64,000 bases of DNA, from positions 44,963 to 108,962 of the forward strand of contig JACRPC010000027.1 of the NCBI GenBank assembly GCA_016214125.1, in the 5' to 3' direction. Origin of the DNA: Rhodospirillales bacterium. Its GTDB lineage: Bacteria; Pseudomonadota; Alphaproteobacteria; Rhodospirillales; WMHbin7. A model generated the notes under the pieces. The model saw nothing but the letters and a program-made list of their open reading frames with translations. It was not told where the DNA came from and did not search any database. Made by a program: the position numbers and the translations under genes. This document shows positions 8,390 to 16,719 of the stretch, piece after piece. Position 1 is the stretch's first letter. Each line of letters starts with the position of its first letter.

Positions 8390-10417
8390 GTGGCCCTTGA
8401 TGCCGCCGCCGTCAAAAAGAAGGCCCGCGATCTGGGCGCCGATCTGGTGGGCGTTGCCTCGGCGGCGACGCTCAACGCCCATCCGCCCGATCCGCGTTTC
8501 CCCCAAACGCCCGACCGCATATCGCCTTATTGCAAGAGCGTGATCGTCATTGTCACGCGCGTGCCGTCGGCCGCCTTCCGCTGTTCCAACCTGCCGGCCG
8601 TTCAGTATCAGACTAGCATCGTCATGCGCCGTATGGACCGCATCGCCTTCAAGCTGGCCGATTGGATGGAGCGCCAGGGCCATCCCAGCTTCACCACCGC
8701 CGCCCAGGAAACCAATTGGAACTACAAGAACGGCACTTACGGCTATCTCTCCACCCGCCATCTCGGCATCGAGGCGGGGCTGGGCACCTTTGGGCTCGGC
8801 GTCAACATCCTCACGCCGGAACTCGGGCCGCGCCTTTATCTCACCGGCGTGCTGACCGAGCTTGAACTTGAGCCCGACCCGATGATCACCGAGCAGGTTT
8901 GCATCGGCGAAGGCTGCTCGCGCTGCCTTTACGCCTGCCCGACCGACGCCGTCGGCCATTTCGGTTTGAACAAAGCGCAATGCTCGACCAAGGCGCAGGA
9001 ATTCGGCTTCGCCGCCATGACTCGCTTGTTCGCCGATTTCGCCCGCGCCGACGCCGAGGGCAAGCGGACGTTGCTGAAGTCGCCCGACGCCTACGGCATG
9101 TGGCAAGGCATGACGCGCGTGGTCGGGCTGTTCGGCGCCTGCCCGCGCTGCCACGGCACCTGCCCGATCGGTCACGACTACCACGCCTTTCTGGCCGAGC
9201 CGCAAAAGGTGATTCCGGAAAAGACGCCGGAGAAGGTCGCCAAGGGCAAGGACATGCGCCAAGCCCGGGCGGAAGGCCAGCCGATCCCCGGTCTCAACGA
9301 CTACAACATCCGCTGGGTGGGGCCGGACGGTTATTCCGGCGCCGCCGCGCTTGATCATCTCAAGGAATTCAAGCGGACCCAGGAAGAATTGGCCCGCTCC
9401 GACAACCGCCCCCTCGCTCCCGAGGGCAGCACAGGGAAAGCCGCCATGGTTAGCGCCTACAAGAAGCCTTTGACCGCCCAACAGATCAAGGACATGGCCC
9501 GCGAATTGGGGGCCGATCTGGTCGGCATCGCCGACGGCGCCGTGATGAACGCCAACCCGCCCGATCCCAAGGACCCGCGCCGGCCCCAGGACATCACGCC
9601 GCTCGACGGCAAGCGCGCCATCGTGTTGGCCAGGCGCATCAACAGCGGCACCACGCGCATCGCCGCCTGGGACGAGCGGCACAAATACTACAATGACGAG
9701 ATCGCCCTCACGCTCTTGGAAGAAACGGCGCTCAAGCTGTCCTTGTGGCTCGAGGACCAGGGCTATCCGTCGCTGGTGATTCCGCCCACCCATGTCGATC
9801 CCTGGCGCTTCAAGGGCGATCCCGATCAGCCGATGAAGCCGCTCTTGTCGGCCACCCACGCCGCCGTCGAGGCCGGTTTGGGCACGTTGGGGCTCAATCT
9901 GCAACTGATCACGCCCGAATTCGGTCCGCGCGTGATGCTGGTGGCGCTGCTCTCCTCGGTCGAGGTCGAGCCCGACAAGAAGATGGAAAAGGCGTTGTGC
10001 GGCGGCCCGTCTTGCGGCCGTTGTCTCAAGGCCTGCCCGGGCGACGTGGTCAAGCATTGGGATCGCGATTTCGCTGGCTGCGACCGCTACCGCTCGCCCA
10101 ACGGCTACCACAAGCTGGTCGATTACCTCGGCCGGGTGGTTGATGCCGGCGATCCCGACAAGCAGAAGGCGATGCTGCGCTCGAAGGACAGCTTCGACGT
10201 TTTCCAAAGCATCCTGCGTGGCGTCGGCATCATCACCGGCTGCCGGCGTTGCCAGGACGTCTGCCCGATCGGTGCCGATTACGAGGCCATGTTGAAGGAT
10301 GCGCTCGATCCGATCGCCGAGACGACGCCGGCCAAGGAAGCGCGTCTCGCCGACATGGTCAAGGCGCTCAAACCGCCGGCCTATGGTGCGCAGGAGCGCT
10401 GGATCGGCAAGCTTTGA
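8390..10417 (+). CDS. Tandemly duplicated QueG-like 4Fe-4S protein (two fused copies)
   Basis: The protein has 675 residues and is a clear internal duplication. Residues 1-340 and 353-675 both begin with a GADLVG(V/I)A strand, then A..NA(H/N)PPDP, and each ends in two Fe-S motifs. Copy 1 has C171/C176/C179/C183 and C251/C254/C258. Copy 2 has C537/C542/C545/C549 and C618/C621/C625. The architecture resembles epoxyqueuosine reductase-like iron-sulfur proteins, normally one copy of about 350 residues. The GTG start at 8390 follows AGGGAGGA. An in-frame ATG at 9446 opening copy 2 is preceded by AGGGAAAG, as if two tandem genes had fused. Function is unknown; the next gene is an aromatic acyl-CoA ligase family member. 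Confidence 0.8.
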   Translation: MALDAAAVKKKARDLGADLVGVASAATLNAHPPDPRFPQTPDRISPYCKSVIVIVTRVPSAAFRCSNLPAVQYQTSIVMRRMDRIAFKLADWMERQGHPSFTTAAQETNWNYKNGTYGYLSTRHLGIEAGLGTFGLGVNILTPELGPRLYLTGVLTELELEPDPMITEQVCIGEGCSRCLYACPTDAVGHFGLNKAQCSTKAQEFGFAAMTRLFADFARADAEGKRTLLKSPDAYGMWQGMTRVVGLFGACPRCHGTCPIGHDYHAFLAEPQKVIPEKTPEKVAKGKDMRQARAEGQPIPGLNDYNIRWVGPDGYSGAAALDHLKEFKRTQEELARSDNRPLAPEGSTGKAAMVSAYKKPLTAQQIKDMARELGADLVGIADGAVMNANPPDPKDPRRPQDITPLDGKRAIVLARRINSGTTRIAAWDERHKYYNDEIALTLLEETALKLSLWLEDQGYPSLVIPPTHVDPWRFKGDPDQPMKPLLSATHAAVEAGLGTLGLNLQLITPEFGPRVMLVALLSSVEVEPDKKMEKALCGGPSCGRCLKACPGDVVKHWDRDFAGCDRYRSPNGYHKLVDYLGRVVDAGDPDKQKAMLRSKDSFDVFQSILRGVGIITGCRRCQDVCPIGADYEAMLKDALDPIAETTPAKEARLADMVKALKPPAYGAQERWIGKL

Positions 10418-10473
10418 ACGCAAGAACGTCGGTCGCTTAGCGCCGAAGCCCATTAGGAGCGAGGGAGAAACGC

Positions 10474-12033
10474 ATGTCGGGTGCCGCCAATCAGCTTGAC
10501 TTTCCCACCCCCTACAACGCGGCCGAGCGCTTCATCGACCGCAACCTCAAGGAAGGGCGGGGCGCCAAGCCGGTCATCTTCACCTTCGAGGAGACGGTGA
10601 CCTACACCCAACTGGCCGAGCGCGCCAGTCGCGCCGGCAACGCTTTGTTGGCGCTGGGCATCGGCAAGGGCGACCGGGTGCTGATGATGATCAAGGACTG
10701 CCCAACCTTCTATTACATCTTCTGGGGCGCCATTCGCGCCGGCATCGTCCCGGTGCCCTTGAACACGCTTCTGCGCGCCAAGGACTACGCCTTCATCATC
10801 GAGGATTCCGGCGGCGCGGCGGTGCTCTATTCGCCCGAATTCGCCTCCGAGGTCGAGCCGGCGCTGGCGCAATCCAAACATAAGCCAAAGGTGGCGATGG
10901 CCGCCACCGGGCCCGGCAACGGGTTCGATGCGCTGCTCGCCAAGGCCTCGGCCGAATTGGCCGCCCAGCCTTCGACCGCCGAGGGCGATTGCTTCTGGCT
11001 CTATTCCTCGGGCACCACCGGTAGCCCCAAGGGCGCCGTGCATGCCCAGCGCGACATGGAAGTGACCTGCCGCCAATACGCCCTCGCCACCTTGGGCGCC
11101 ATCGAGGGCGACATCTTCTTCTCGATTCCGCGCCTGTTCTTTGCCTACGGGCTGGGCTGCGCCATGACCTTCCCGATATGGGTGGGCGGCGCCGCCGTGC
11201 TCGATCCGCGCCGGCCGACGCCCGATACGGTGATGGAGGTGTTGACGCGCTTCCGGCCCACCGTTTTTGCCGCCGTGCCCACCTTCTACACGGCGATGAT
11301 CCACCATCTGGAAGGCGCCGGGGCCAAGGGCCACGATTTTTCCCATCTGCGCCGCTGCGTCACCGGCGGCGAGGCGCTGCCGCCCGAGATGTTCAAGAAG
11401 TGGAAGGAACTGACCGGCGGCATCGCCCAGGACGGCATCGGTTCGACCGAGGCGCTCCACATCTACATCTCCAACCGTTTCGACGACATCAAGCCGGGCG
11501 CTTCGGGCAAGCCGGTGCCGGGCTATGATTGCCGCATCCTCGATCCCGAAGGCAAGGAAGTGCCGGTGGGCGAAAGCGGGCGGCTGTTCATTCGCGGCCA
11601 GTCGATCGCCAAATACTATTGGAACAACCCGAAGAAGACCGCCGAGACCATGGTCGAGGGCTGGCTCAACACCGGCGACACCTATCTCAAGGATGCCGAC
11701 GGCTATTACTTCTATTGCGGCCGCTCCGACGACATGCTGAAGGTGGGCGGCATCTGGGTTTCGCCCTTCGAGATCGAATCGGCCCTGGTCGAGCATTCCA
11801 AGGTGCTGGAAGCGGCCGTGGTCGGCCGCGCCGACGACGAGGGGCTCACCAAACCCGAGGCCTACATCGTGCTCAAGGATGCGCGCGACGCCGGCGATGG
11901 GCTGGTCAAGGAATTGCAGGATCACTGCAAGAAGACCCGCGCCCCCTACAAATATCCGCGCTGGGTGAATTTCGTGGCCGAGCTGCCGAAGACCGCCACC
12001 GGCAAGATCCAGCGCTTCAAGCTGCGGCACTGA
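10474..12033 (+). CDS. Benzoate-CoA ligase family protein (adenylate-forming)
   Basis: The 519-residue enzyme has the AMP-binding P-loop YSSGTTGSPKG (about residues 176-186), the GSTEALHIY motif, NTGDTYLKDADGYYFYCGRSDD, and the C-terminal catalytic lysine region PKTATGKIQR. Length and the N-terminal sequence (NAAERFIDRNL) fit the benzoate/4-hydroxybenzoate-CoA ligase group. These activate aromatic or related acids with ATP and CoA. A good Shine-Dalgarno (GGAGCGAGGGAG) precedes the start. It ends one base before the convergent TIGR02117 gene. The actual acid is not certain; other aryl or short-chain substrates are possible. Confidence 0.85.
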   Translation: MSGAANQLDFPTPYNAAERFIDRNLKEGRGAKPVIFTFEETVTYTQLAERASRAGNALLALGIGKGDRVLMMIKDCPTFYYIFWGAIRAGIVPVPLNTLLRAKDYAFIIEDSGGAAVLYSPEFASEVEPALAQSKHKPKVAMAATGPGNGFDALLAKASAELAAQPSTAEGDCFWLYSSGTTGSPKGAVHAQRDMEVTCRQYALATLGAIEGDIFFSIPRLFFAYGLGCAMTFPIWVGGAAVLDPRRPTPDTVMEVLTRFRPTVFAAVPTFYTAMIHHLEGAGAKGHDFSHLRRCVTGGEALPPEMFKKWKELTGGIAQDGIGSTEALHIYISNRFDDIKPGASGKPVPGYDCRILDPEGKEVPVGESGRLFIRGQSIAKYYWNNPKKTAETMVEGWLNTGDTYLKDADGYYFYCGRSDDMLKVGGIWVSPFEIESALVEHSKVLEAAVVGRADDEGLTKPEAYIVLKDARDAGDGLVKELQDHCKKTRAPYKYPRWVNFVAELPKTATGKIQRFKLRH

Positions 12034-12034
12034 T

Positions 12035-12703
12035 TCAGCGCCACGCCGCCAGCATCGGTTCCGGAAGAGGCGCCCAAAGAGGCGCCGGTATCTCCGCTTG
12101 GCGAAGCGCGCGGGCGATCCATTCGTTGCAGGTGAGTCGTAGGCCCCAGGCTCCCTTTGCTTCATAGAACAGGTCGGCTGGTCCGTAGCCCGAACCGGGG
12201 ACGGCGATCAGCCGCCCATCGGCGCGGCGGCGGAAGGCGTCGGCCAGATGGGCGACCAGTCGGCGGTGCTGATCGCGCCCAATGACCCACCGGGCGATGG
12301 TCGGGCCGGGGGCGGGTCTTCGCGCGTAGGTGACGTGGAGGACCGCCGGCCCCAATCCCAGCATCGCCTTGGCCGCAGTAAGGGGGCGCATATCCTCGAA
12401 ACGGGCGGTTTCCAGATAGAAGGCGCGATCGCCCCAGCCAATGGCGATCCAGGCGGCTTGCGGATCGGCCGCCTGAAAATCGTGGGGGGGGAGATCGGCT
12501 TGCCAATCCTGGTCGTCTTGGCGCATCGGCAGCACCAGATCGACATGCCAGCCGTTGGAGACCAGAAAGATTTCCACGCCATCGAAAGCGGTGCGGCCCG
12601 CCGGGGCTGCCGGCGCCAGGCCAAGCAAAAAGGCCGCCGCCAGATAGACCAGGGGCAGAGACAGCAAAGCCGCCAAAGTCATTGCTACTCGATCGATCAA
12701 CAT
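12035..12703 (-). CDS. TIGR02117 / DUF2459 family membrane-anchored protein
   Basis: The 222-residue protein has one N-terminal hydrophobic segment (residues 8-30) and then an exported domain with family motifs SNGWHVDLVLP, WIAIGWGDRAFYLET and TCNEWIARAL. The family has no firmly assigned function; a conserved His, Asp and Cys suggest a papain-like (NlpC/P60-related) fold, which is inference. Convergent with the CoA ligase and divergent from the MetX-like gene. Confidence 0.72.
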   Translation of the reverse strand: MLIDRVAMTLAALLSLPLVYLAAAFLLGLAPAAPAGRTAFDGVEIFLVSNGWHVDLVLPMRQDDQDWQADLPPHDFQAADPQAAWIAIGWGDRAFYLETARFEDMRPLTAAKAMLGLGPAVLHVTYARRPAPGPTIARWVIGRDQHRRLVAHLADAFRRRADGRLIAVPGSGYGPADLFYEAKGAWGLRLTCNEWIARALRQAEIPAPLWAPLPEPMLAAWR

Positions 12704-12771
12704 GATCCTTGCCGTTGCGCTCCGCTCCAGCCTATCGTGGACACAACTATATCAAGAAGGGAGAGGTTCGG

Positions 12772-13953
12772 ATGCGCATCCATCGCCTGGCCGCCTTGGC
12801 GGTCGTGACGCTTGCTTTCGCCGCTCCGGCCTTGGCGCTTGACGCCATCGTCGAGAAGAAGGTGTTCACCCTGCCCAGCTTCACCACCATGAACGGCGAG
12901 ACCATCAAATACGTCCGGGTCGGATACGAGACCTATGGCACGCTCAACGCCGCCAAAGACAACGCCATTCTCATCCCCCATTTCTTTTCCGGTTCTTCGC
13001 ACGCGGCGGGCAAATACGCCGCCAGCGATGCCGCGCCTGGCTATTGGGATGCGATCATCGGTCCGGGCAAACCAATCGACACCAACAAATATTTCGTCCT
13101 CAGCTCGGACACGCTGGTCAATCTCAGCACCAAGGACCCCAACGTCATCACCACCGGCCCGGCGACAATCAATCCCGATACCGGCAAGCCCTATGGCATG
13201 AGCTTTCCGATCGTCACCATCCGCGACTTCGTCAACGTGCAAAAGGCGCTGGTCGATTCGATGGGCATCACCAAGCTGCATGCGGTGATCGGCGCCTCGA
13301 TGGGCGCGCTGCAAACCTTCGAATGGGGTGCCGCTTATCCCGACGCCGTGGCACGCATCGTACCGGTGATCGGCGGGCCCGAGCTTGATGCCTTCGCGGT
13401 CGGCTGGCTCGATCTATGGGCCGAACCGATCCGGCTCGACGCCAATTGGAACAAGGGCGATTATTACGGCAAGGCCGAGCCGATTGCCGGCTTGACCGCC
13501 GCCCTCAAGGTGGTGACCTGGCACGCCCGCTATTGGCAATGGGCGGAGACGGCGCTGGGGCGCAAATGGGCGTCGCCCGACAAGGACCCGGCCAAGAGCT
13601 GGGACAACAAATACGCCGCCCAGACCTGGCTTGAGACCGCCGCCGCCGGCCGGGCCAAGGTTTCCGACGCCAACCATTTCCTTTATCTCGTCAAGGCCAA
13701 CCAGCTCTATTCGCTGGGTTCCAAGGGCAATTGGGAAGAGGGCTTGAAGGCCATCAAGGCCAAGGTGCTCCTGATGCCGGCCAAGACCGATCTGATTTTC
13801 TTCCCCGATTTCTCCAAGCGCGCGGCGGCGAAGCTCAAAGAGCTGGGGAAAACCGTCGATCTGGTCGAGATCGAGGGCACGCTTGGCCATCTTGATGGGC
13901 TGGTCGCCATTCCCAAGGTGGGCGATCGCTTGGCGACGTTCTTAAGCGACTAG
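12772..13953 (+). CDS. Secreted alpha/beta hydrolase, MetX-like
   Basis: The 393-residue protein starts with a Sec signal peptide (MRIHRLAALAVVTLAFAAP, cleavage after ALA near residue 22). The mature part matches the homoserine O-acetyltransferase branch of alpha/beta hydrolases: the nucleophile elbow GASMG (Ser near residue 175), an acidic residue in KTDLIFFPD, and His in GHLDG. Canonical MetX is cytoplasmic, so the signal peptide argues for a periplasmic hydrolase rather than a methionine biosynthesis enzyme. The ATG at 12772 is supported by GGGAGAGG just upstream. A strong terminator follows. Confidence 0.8.
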   Translation: MRIHRLAALAVVTLAFAAPALALDAIVEKKVFTLPSFTTMNGETIKYVRVGYETYGTLNAAKDNAILIPHFFSGSSHAAGKYAASDAAPGYWDAIIGPGKPIDTNKYFVLSSDTLVNLSTKDPNVITTGPATINPDTGKPYGMSFPIVTIRDFVNVQKALVDSMGITKLHAVIGASMGALQTFEWGAAYPDAVARIVPVIGGPELDAFAVGWLDLWAEPIRLDANWNKGDYYGKAEPIAGLTAALKVVTWHARYWQWAETALGRKWASPDKDPAKSWDNKYAAQTWLETAAAGRAKVSDANHFLYLVKANQLYSLGSKGNWEEGLKAIKAKVLLMPAKTDLIFFPDFSKRAAAKLKELGKTVDLVEIEGTLGHLDGLVAIPKVGDRLATFLSD

Positions 13954-13978
13954 GCGGAAGGCCACGACACTAACGAAC

Positions 13979-14013
13979 AAGGCCGGGGAGCGATCCCCGG
14001 CCTTGCGTTTTTT
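13979..14013 (+). terminator. Rho-independent terminator after the MetX-like gene
   Basis: Perfect 11-bp stem AAGGCCGGGGA / TCCCCGGCCTT with a GCGA tetraloop, followed by GCG and a run of six T. Confidence 0.92.
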
Positions 14014-14031
14014 GGAAGGCGCGATGCTCGG

Positions 14032-14445
14032 CTATTCGGCCAGACGGACCACCACCTCGATGCGGGCGATGCGGGTGCCCGCCGGCGGGTTGGGCAACCC
14101 GTTCACCACCATTTCGTGGTTAGGGATGTCCATCAGCATACCGTTCTTCTCGAAGTAGAAGTGGTGATGGTCGGAGGTGTTGGTGTCGAAATAGGATCGA
14201 CCGGAATCCGCCACGATCTCGCGCAGCAGCCCGGCCTCGGTGAATTGGTGCAGCGTGTTGTAGACGGTGGCCAGCGAAACCCGGATGTTGGCTTGCAAGG
14301 CCTCGCTGTGCAGTTGCTCGGCGGTGATGTGGCGATCGCCGGCCTCGAACAGAAGCTTGGCGAGCGCCAAACGCTGGCGGGTCGGTCGAAGTCCCGCGTT
14401 GCGCAGGCGGTCCATGGCAAGGCTGAAGTGACGGGTGCTGGTCAT
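14032..14445 (-). CDS. irr: Iron response regulator Irr (Fur superfamily)
   Basis: The 137-residue Fur-family protein has the winged-helix region (LRPTRQRLALAKLL, VSLATVYNTLHQF) and the triple histidine SDHHHFYFE (H93-H95). It lacks the C-terminal CxxC pairs of classical Fur/Zur, and this combination is typical of alphaproteobacterial Irr. Irr senses haem status at ferrochelatase and represses or activates iron and haem genes under iron limitation. The start ATG has AGGA upstream. The roughly 120-bp region before it is strikingly AT-rich and probably contains the promoter and control sites. Confidence 0.9.
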   Translation of the reverse strand: MTSTRHFSLAMDRLRNAGLRPTRQRLALAKLLFEAGDRHITAEQLHSEALQANIRVSLATVYNTLHQFTEAGLLREIVADSGRSYFDTNTSDHHHFYFEKNGMLMDIPNHEMVVNGLPNPPAGTRIARIEVVVRLAE

Positions 14446-14566
14446 GGCGGTTATCCTGTTCTGCCCTCAAGATGTCGTCGCGGGCATTTTGCCCATTAGG
14501 TTTCTAATTCTGTCACAAACTAGACAAGCTGTCACCACTCTAAAAACATTATAATTTATAACAAAC

Positions 14567-15964
14567 CTATTCTCCAATCAAAATACGGGAAATAAGTTCG
14601 GAGACCGAAGGAACATAGCCGTTGCTGTAAAGCGGGTCGCTGGCAAAGCGATAGACGTTATGGCCGGCGAACATCAGTTCCTGCTCGACATCGCGGCCAT
14701 GGGCGATGTTTTGAAGGGTTTTTTGAATGCAGAAGGAGCGCGGATCGGGGCGGCGGTTGGTGTTGCCGTCCTCGTTCTGGGCCCAATTGGAAAATAGGCA
14801 GGAGGATAGACAGCCCATGCAGGCGTTCTGGTCGTCACGGATTTCCTCGGCCTTCTCGGGTTTGACGAAGATCAGGGTGGTGTCGGGGGTGCGCAGGGTC
14901 TCGGTAAAGCCCTTGGCCAACCAGCCCTCGACCCGGGCCTTGTCGGTGGGGGTGAGAAAGACCTGTCGCCCGCGGGCGCCGACGGCAAAGGGCTCGGTGT
15001 GCTCGCCGATCGAATCGGCGGTGAAGGTGACCTGGCGGTCGGAGCGTTCGACCAGCTCCAATAGAAACGCGTTCTTCACCGCCGATGAGTAGAAGCCGGT
15101 GGGGCTGAAGCGGTGCAAGAGCACGTCGCCGGGCTTGAGCGTGGTCAGACGCCGTTTCCAGGCCTCGGGGATCGGGCTTTCCTTGGTCAGAAGCGGCCGG
15201 GTGCCGAATTGGAAGGCGACCGGGCCGATCTCGGGATTGTCGAGCCAATCCTCCCATTCCTTGAGGCACCAGACGCCGCCGGCCATGATCACCGGCACCC
15301 GGTCGAGCCCGACCTCGTTCATGGCGGAACGGATTTCGGCAACGCGCGGGAAAGGCGGCTGCGGCACCAGCGGATCTTCGCTGTTGGAAAGGCCGTTGTG
15401 CCCGCCGGCGAGCCAGGGATCTTCGTAGACCACGCCGCCCAACAGTTCGGGCAGCTTGTGGTAGGCGCGCTTCCACAAAGCCTTGAAGGCGCGGGCGGAG
15501 GAGACGATCGGATAGTAATAAACCCGATAATGGGCGGCGATCTCGGCCACCTTGTAGGGCATGCCGGCGCCGCAGGTGACGCCGTGAATGAGGCCCTTGG
15601 CGCCTTCCAAGATGCCGTTCAGCACCCGCTCGGCGCCGCCCATTTCCCAAAGCACATTGACATGGATGCGGCCCTTGCCGCCGGCGATTTCATGGGCAAT
15701 TCGGGCCTGATGGATGCCGCCGCGAATGCCAAACGCGATCAATTCCTCATGACGTTCGCGCCGGGTGCGGCCGGTATAGATCTGAGGGACAACCTGACCG
15801 TTGTCGTCATAGCTGTCGGCGTTGACGCCGGAAAAGGTGCCAACCCCGCCCGCGGCGGCCCAGGCGCCCGACGAGGAGCCGGTGGTGACCGCCACGCCCT
15901 TGCCGCCCTCGATCAAGGGCAGCACTTCCCGCCCGGAAAGCATGACGCCGTTCAAGGATTTCAC
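14567..15964 (-). CDS. Nitronate monooxygenase family flavoprotein
   Basis: The protein is 465 residues from a GTG at 15964, preceded by GGGAG. It has the FMN-binding TIM-barrel features of the NMO/2-nitropropane dioxygenase family: GVAVTTGSSSGAWAAAGGVGTFSG near the start, VTCGAGMPYKVAEIA, VPVIMAGGVW and FQFGTRPLLT. A C-terminal extension carries a Cys cluster (NACMGCLSSCLFSNW) not found in the short canonical enzymes; this longer form is common in alphaproteobacteria and may bind metal. An ATG 7 codons downstream (15943) is an alternative start. It lies 26 bp after the GDPD gene on the same strand. Confidence 0.82.
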   Translation of the reverse strand: MKSLNGVMLSGREVLPLIEGGKGVAVTTGSSSGAWAAAGGVGTFSGVNADSYDDNGQVVPQIYTGRTRRERHEELIAFGIRGGIHQARIAHEIAGGKGRIHVNVLWEMGGAERVLNGILEGAKGLIHGVTCGAGMPYKVAEIAAHYRVYYYPIVSSARAFKALWKRAYHKLPELLGGVVYEDPWLAGGHNGLSNSEDPLVPQPPFPRVAEIRSAMNEVGLDRVPVIMAGGVWCLKEWEDWLDNPEIGPVAFQFGTRPLLTKESPIPEAWKRRLTTLKPGDVLLHRFSPTGFYSSAVKNAFLLELVERSDRQVTFTADSIGEHTEPFAVGARGRQVFLTPTDKARVEGWLAKGFTETLRTPDTTLIFVKPEKAEEIRDDQNACMGCLSSCLFSNWAQNEDGNTNRRPDPRSFCIQKTLQNIAHGRDVEQELMFAGHNVYRFASDPLYSNGYVPSVSELISRILIGE

Positions 15965-15990
15965 GAATCCGCTCCCGCTTTGACAACACC

Positions 15991-16716
15991 CTATATAAGC
16001 ACTTCGGGGTCGTCGGTGAACACTCCATCGACGCCCCAACGAAAAAAACGTTCGGCGGTCGGCCGATCATTGACCGTATAGACCAAGACGCCGAATCCCG
16101 CATCTTTCGCCGTGGCGACCGCCTTTTGGGTCAAATCGGCGGCGCCCAAATTGAGAGCGGCGCACTCCAGCGCCTTGGCGTCGACAAGCGCCGCCAGATC
16201 GAGATTTCGCGCCAGACGGGCCAGGGGCCAATCGCCCCGCAACGGCTGGGCGGCCACCAGGGCGGCTTGGGAAAAGCTGGAGATCAGGGGGGCCGTGGCC
16301 CCATCGAGCCAAATCTGGCGGGCGGTCGCCATCACCACCCGGGCGGTCTCCGCCTCGTCGCCCGGATCGGGTTTGATCTCGATGTTGACGCCCAGGCGCA
16401 GCGACGCGATCAAAGCCAGCGCTTCGCTCAGGCTGGGCACCGCCTCGCCTTGGAAGGAGGGTGCGAACCAGCCGCCGGCATCGAGTTTGGCGATCTCGGC
16501 CCATCGCCGCTCGCGCACCCGTCCCTTCTGGCCGGTGGTTCGCTCCAGCGTCGAATCGTGAAAGACGATGGGGACGCCATCGGCGGTGAGCCGGGCGTCA
16601 AGCTCGACCCAGCTTGTCCCCAATTCGGCGGCGCGCCGAAACGAGGCCAAAGTGTTCTCGGGCGCGTGCCGAGCCGCCCCGCGATGACCGATCACCTTCG
16701 GCCATCGCGGAGCCAT
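15991..16716 (-). CDS. Glycerophosphodiester phosphodiesterase family protein
   Basis: The 241-residue protein has the complete GDPD signature: HRGAARHAPENT (H11, R12, E20, N21), VELDARLTADGVPIVFHDSTLERTT (E38, D40, H53) and IEIKPD. It hydrolyses glycerophosphodiesters to glycerol-3-phosphate and an alcohol. No signal peptide is seen, so it is probably cytoplasmic like UgpQ. It follows pnp by only 3 bp and may be read through from that operon. Confidence 0.92.
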   Translation of the reverse strand: MAPRWPKVIGHRGAARHAPENTLASFRRAAELGTSWVELDARLTADGVPIVFHDSTLERTTGQKGRVRERRWAEIAKLDAGGWFAPSFQGEAVPSLSEALALIASLRLGVNIEIKPDPGDEAETARVVMATARQIWLDGATAPLISSFSQAALVAAQPLRGDWPLARLARNLDLAALVDAKALECAALNLGAADLTQKAVATAKDAGFGVLVYTVNDRPTAERFFRWGVDGVFTDDPEVLI

Positions 16717-16719
16717 CGG

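Noticed and set aside
7667..10453. 928-codon minus-strand frame opposite the transglutaminase and Fe-S genes
   Set aside because: Compositional shadow in GC-rich DNA; no domain motifs, while the plus-strand genes have clear motifs and ribosome sites.
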